Positions 61,777-64,000 of a DNA stretch of 64,000 nucleotides are shown in pieces. A model generated the notes under the pieces. The model was not told the DNA's origin and searched no databases. It saw only the letters and a list, made by a program, of their open reading frames with translations. Each line of letters opens with the position of its first letter. Positions within the stretch are counted from its first letter, which is position 1. The translations under genes were made by a program, and so were the position numbers. Origin of the DNA: Pelomonas baiyunensis (lineage in GTDB: Bacteria > Pseudomonadota > Gammaproteobacteria > Burkholderiales > Burkholderiaceae_C); NCBI RefSeq assembly GCF_043555935.1, contig NZ_JBIGIB010000004.1:248001-312000 (forward strand). The letters run 5' to 3'.

Positions 61777-63903
61777 TCAGTCGGCCTTCACGCCCGGGCC
61801 GTAGCCCGCCGCGCTCATGGCACTGGTGACGGCCTCCTGCGACCGCTGCAGCGCCTGCTTCACGGTTTGCTGGCCGGTCAGCGCGCGGGCCACCTCGGCC
61901 GCCACCTGGCCGCCAATCGCCGGGAACTCCGGAATGCCCACGTACTGGATGCCCGTGTAGTTGCGGCCCTGCTGCAGCGCCTTGGCATGGCCGTCGGCGG
62001 CATCCAGCGCGGCCCGCACCGCGGCGTGGAAGGGGGCGGCGGCGCGGTACTCCGGGCTGCGGTAAGTGGACATGCGCGTGCCCGGCGGCACCGCCACCCA
62101 GCCCTGTTGCCGGGCCACGGCCTGCAGGTAGGGGCGCGAGGTGGCCCAGGTGATGAAGTCGTGCGCCTCGCTGCGGTGCGGTGACGACTGCGGCACCGCC
62201 AACGACCAGCTCCACAACCAGGCCGCACCGCGGTCCGTGCGCGCCCGGGGCGCCGCGGCCACCGCCACCCGCCCGGCCACCTGCGAGCGCTTGGCATCGA
62301 ACAGCGTGCCCGCCGCCACGGTGGCGTCCACCCAAATGGCGCAGCGGCCAGCCGCGAACAAGCGCAGGTTTTCGTTGTAGCTGTTGAGCTCGGGCTGCGG
62401 CGGGCCGTAGCGGCCCAGCAGGTTCACGTACTGGGTGACGGCGGCCTCCCACGCGGGCGAGGTGAGTTCGGCCCGCCAGCGCTCGTCAAACCAGCGGCCG
62501 CCCTGGGCGTTGACCAGGGTGCTCACCAGCGTCATGTTCTCGCCCCAGCCCGGGCGGCCACGCAGGCAGATGCCGTACAGGCTGTCGTCCGGCCGGTGCA
62601 GGCGCTGCGCGGCCTGGGCCACCTCGTCCCACGTGGGCTGGGCGGGCAGGCTCAGGCCGGCGGCCTCGAACAGGTCGGCCCGGTAGTAGGTGACCGAACT
62701 CTCGGCGTAGAACGGCAGTGCATGCAGCTGCCCGGCGTGCGTGAGGCCGGCGCGCACGCTGGGGAAGAGGTCATCCACCTCGTAGCTGGCCGGCAGGGCG
62801 GTCAGCGGCGCCAGCCAGCCGCGGCGGGCCCAGATCGGCACCTCGTAGGCACCGAGGGTGACGATGTCGAACTGCCCGTCGTTGATCGCCAGGTCGCTCA
62901 GCAGCCGGGTGCGCAGCGTGCCCTCGTCCATCACGCGCCACTGCAGCTTGACCTTGGGGTGCCGGGCTTCGTACTCGCGCGACAGCTGGCGCATGACCAG
63001 CATGTCGGCGTTGTTGACGGTGCCGATGGTCAGCCACTTCTCGCCCTTGGCCGCCACCGGACGCGGCTGCAGGCCGTGGCGCGCCAGGATGCGGTCCAGG
63101 CCCCCATTCGCGCGCAACTGGGCCAGGCCCGCGTTGAAGGCCGCCAACTGTTGGCGCCCCTGCGGCTTGCGGGTGTTGAACAGCACGTGCAGCGGCCGCG
63201 CCAGCTGGGCGCCGGGCACGAACTCCAGCTTGCCGATGAGGTGCGGCCGGCGGCCGGTGACGAGATCAGCGGCGGTGTATTTGTCGATCAGCACCAGCTG
63301 CACGCGGTCGCGGTCCAGCTTGTCGAGGTTTTGCAGGTCGTCGGTGGCGCTGTCGGCGGCCGGGGCCAGCGGCTCGCCCAGCCCGCCGCGCACCACGCCC
63401 ACCGTGGCGCCGCGCTGGCGCAGCGCCTGCAGCAGGCCGATCAGGTCCGGCGCGGCCGGCAAAGCTCCGCCGGGCAGCACGGTGGCCGATTTCTTCAGCA
63501 GGCCCAGCGTGTCGCCGGGGAAGGGGTCGGACGCCACCAGGCCCTCGGCCGGCGCAGCGTCCGCTTCCGAGGCCGGCAGCAGGCCATCCACGTCGCCCTG
63601 GCGCAGCACCGCCCCGCCCCGCGCCGCCGGGTAGAACTGCAAGCGCACCGTGTAGCCCTGCAAGCGGAAGGCCTCGGCCACGAGGTCTGCCACATAGCCC
63701 TGGTTGACCAAGGCCTCGCCCAGGTAGGGCACGCGCTCGCTGGCAGCCAGCGTGACGCTGCGCGGCACCGGCGCCTGGGCCTGTGCGGCGGCCAAGGCCC
63801 CGGCCAGGCCCACCATGGCCCCCACCCCCAGCACCCACCCGCCCAGCCAGGCGCCGCCGCACCGGACGGCTGTTCGAAATCCCACCGTCCAGAACCCCAG
63901 CAT
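61777..63903 (-). CDS. Fusion of two solute-binding domains (family 3-like + family 1-like)
   Basis: 708 residues: signal peptide to about 44 (AAAQAQA). Residues about 48-300 form an amino-acid-type binding domain (LVNQGYVADLVAEAFRLQGY, ARGGAVLRQGDVDGLLP, RVQLVLIDKYTAADLV). From about 308 a complete sugar/polyol-type binding domain follows (WLTIGTVNNADMLVMRQLS, SVTYYRADLFEAAGLSLPAQ, FAAGRCAIWVDATVAAG, PAIGGQVAAEVARALTGQQT). No permease or ATPase is beside it, and no membrane anchor is seen after the signal. The start at 63903 is the first ATG giving a signal peptide. The last 97 bases of the window hold only its upstream region. Confidence 0.82.
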   Translation of the reverse strand: MLGFWTVGFRTAVRCGGAWLGGWVLGVGAMVGLAGALAAAQAQAPVPRSVTLAASERVPYLGEALVNQGYVADLVAEAFRLQGYTVRLQFYPAARGGAVLRQGDVDGLLPASEADAAPAEGLVASDPFPGDTLGLLKKSATVLPGGALPAAPDLIGLLQALRQRGATVGVVRGGLGEPLAPAADSATDDLQNLDKLDRDRVQLVLIDKYTAADLVTGRRPHLIGKLEFVPGAQLARPLHVLFNTRKPQGRQQLAAFNAGLAQLRANGGLDRILARHGLQPRPVAAKGEKWLTIGTVNNADMLVMRQLSREYEARHPKVKLQWRVMDEGTLRTRLLSDLAINDGQFDIVTLGAYEVPIWARRGWLAPLTALPASYEVDDLFPSVRAGLTHAGQLHALPFYAESSVTYYRADLFEAAGLSLPAQPTWDEVAQAAQRLHRPDDSLYGICLRGRPGWGENMTLVSTLVNAQGGRWFDERWRAELTSPAWEAAVTQYVNLLGRYGPPQPELNSYNENLRLFAAGRCAIWVDATVAAGTLFDAKRSQVAGRVAVAAAPRARTDRGAAWLWSWSLAVPQSSPHRSEAHDFITWATSRPYLQAVARQQGWVAVPPGTRMSTYRSPEYRAAAPFHAAVRAALDAADGHAKALQQGRNYTGIQYVGIPEFPAIGGQVAAEVARALTGQQTVKQALQRSQEAVTSAMSAAGYGPGVKAD

Positions 63904-64000
63904 GCGTGATTGGTCAAGAAGTGACTTGTTGTAAGCGGGCCAGTGTCTCAAGCGCGGTGCGCGCTTGGCAATCGAGCAAGCCCGGGGGTCTTGCGCGGGC

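Overview
The window is a contiguous piece of a very GC-rich chromosome, about 90% coding, with long runs of genes joined by 4-bp ATGA or GTGA overlaps. Several features point to a Burkholderiales betaproteobacterium of the Ideonella/Rubrivivax/Leptothrix/Methylibium type: three PEP-CTERM proteins, a PQQ alcohol dehydrogenase with an AcoR-like sigma-54 activator, a HiPIP, a trimeric-type porin and TonB receptors. The genus is inference. I see no tRNA, rRNA, CRISPR array, prophage or intact insertion sequence.

Layout. (1) 1-1580, minus strand: a bufferin operon (bufA2-bufB-bufC, the last running off the edge), a modified copper-binding peptide system. (2) 1814-6370: murQ, an AmpG-like permease, a NagX-like acetyltransferase and a DigH-like lipoprotein glycosidase, a peptidoglycan recycling operon. 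(3) 6355-15267: a DeoR regulator divergent from a seven-gene operon of TonB receptor, PhoD-type phosphodiesterase, ABC binding protein, alkaline-phosphatase-superfamily enzyme, two permeases and an ATPase. It reads as a complete organophosphate uptake path. (4) 15422-23857: two PEP-CTERM proteins, a lipoprotein, a divergent LysR/SbtA bicarbonate pair, an RsbQ-like hydrolase overlapping a PAS hybrid histidine kinase, and a membrane protein.

(5) 23891-45437 is a PQQ alcohol-oxidation island. It holds aldehyde dehydrogenase and DUF779; a PQQ dehydrogenase carrying the extra Asp typical of lanthanide enzymes; a HiPIP; a NarL-type two-component pair; a pqqB-led operon with a TolQ/TolR-like pair; an AcoR-like sigma-54 activator; cytochrome c; a MxaJ-like binding protein; two TonB receptors; a YVTN propeller; and a porin. 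Five near-consensus -24/-12 promoters sit in front of the aldehyde dehydrogenase, PQQ dehydrogenase, pqqB, cytochrome c and porin. The island therefore looks like one sigma-54 regulon with its activator encoded inside it. An 0.8-kb imperfect inverted repeat (28432-29216) interrupts it.

(6) 45575-52251: a DJ-1/PfpI protein, an unknown secreted protein, a receiver/periplasmic sensor/MASE1 kinase operon and a chemoreceptor. (7) 52488-64000: a lipoprotein GH5 glucanase with Fn3 and CBM6 modules behind an 18-bp perfect LacI-type palindrome, an alpha carbonic anhydrase, a PAS-GGDEF protein, a 2OG-Fe(II) oxygenase, an HNH nuclease, a large unknown exported protein, a PEP-CTERM protein with its own sigma-54-like promoter, and a double solute-binding-protein fusion.

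All family calls come from reading motifs by eye; no database search was run.
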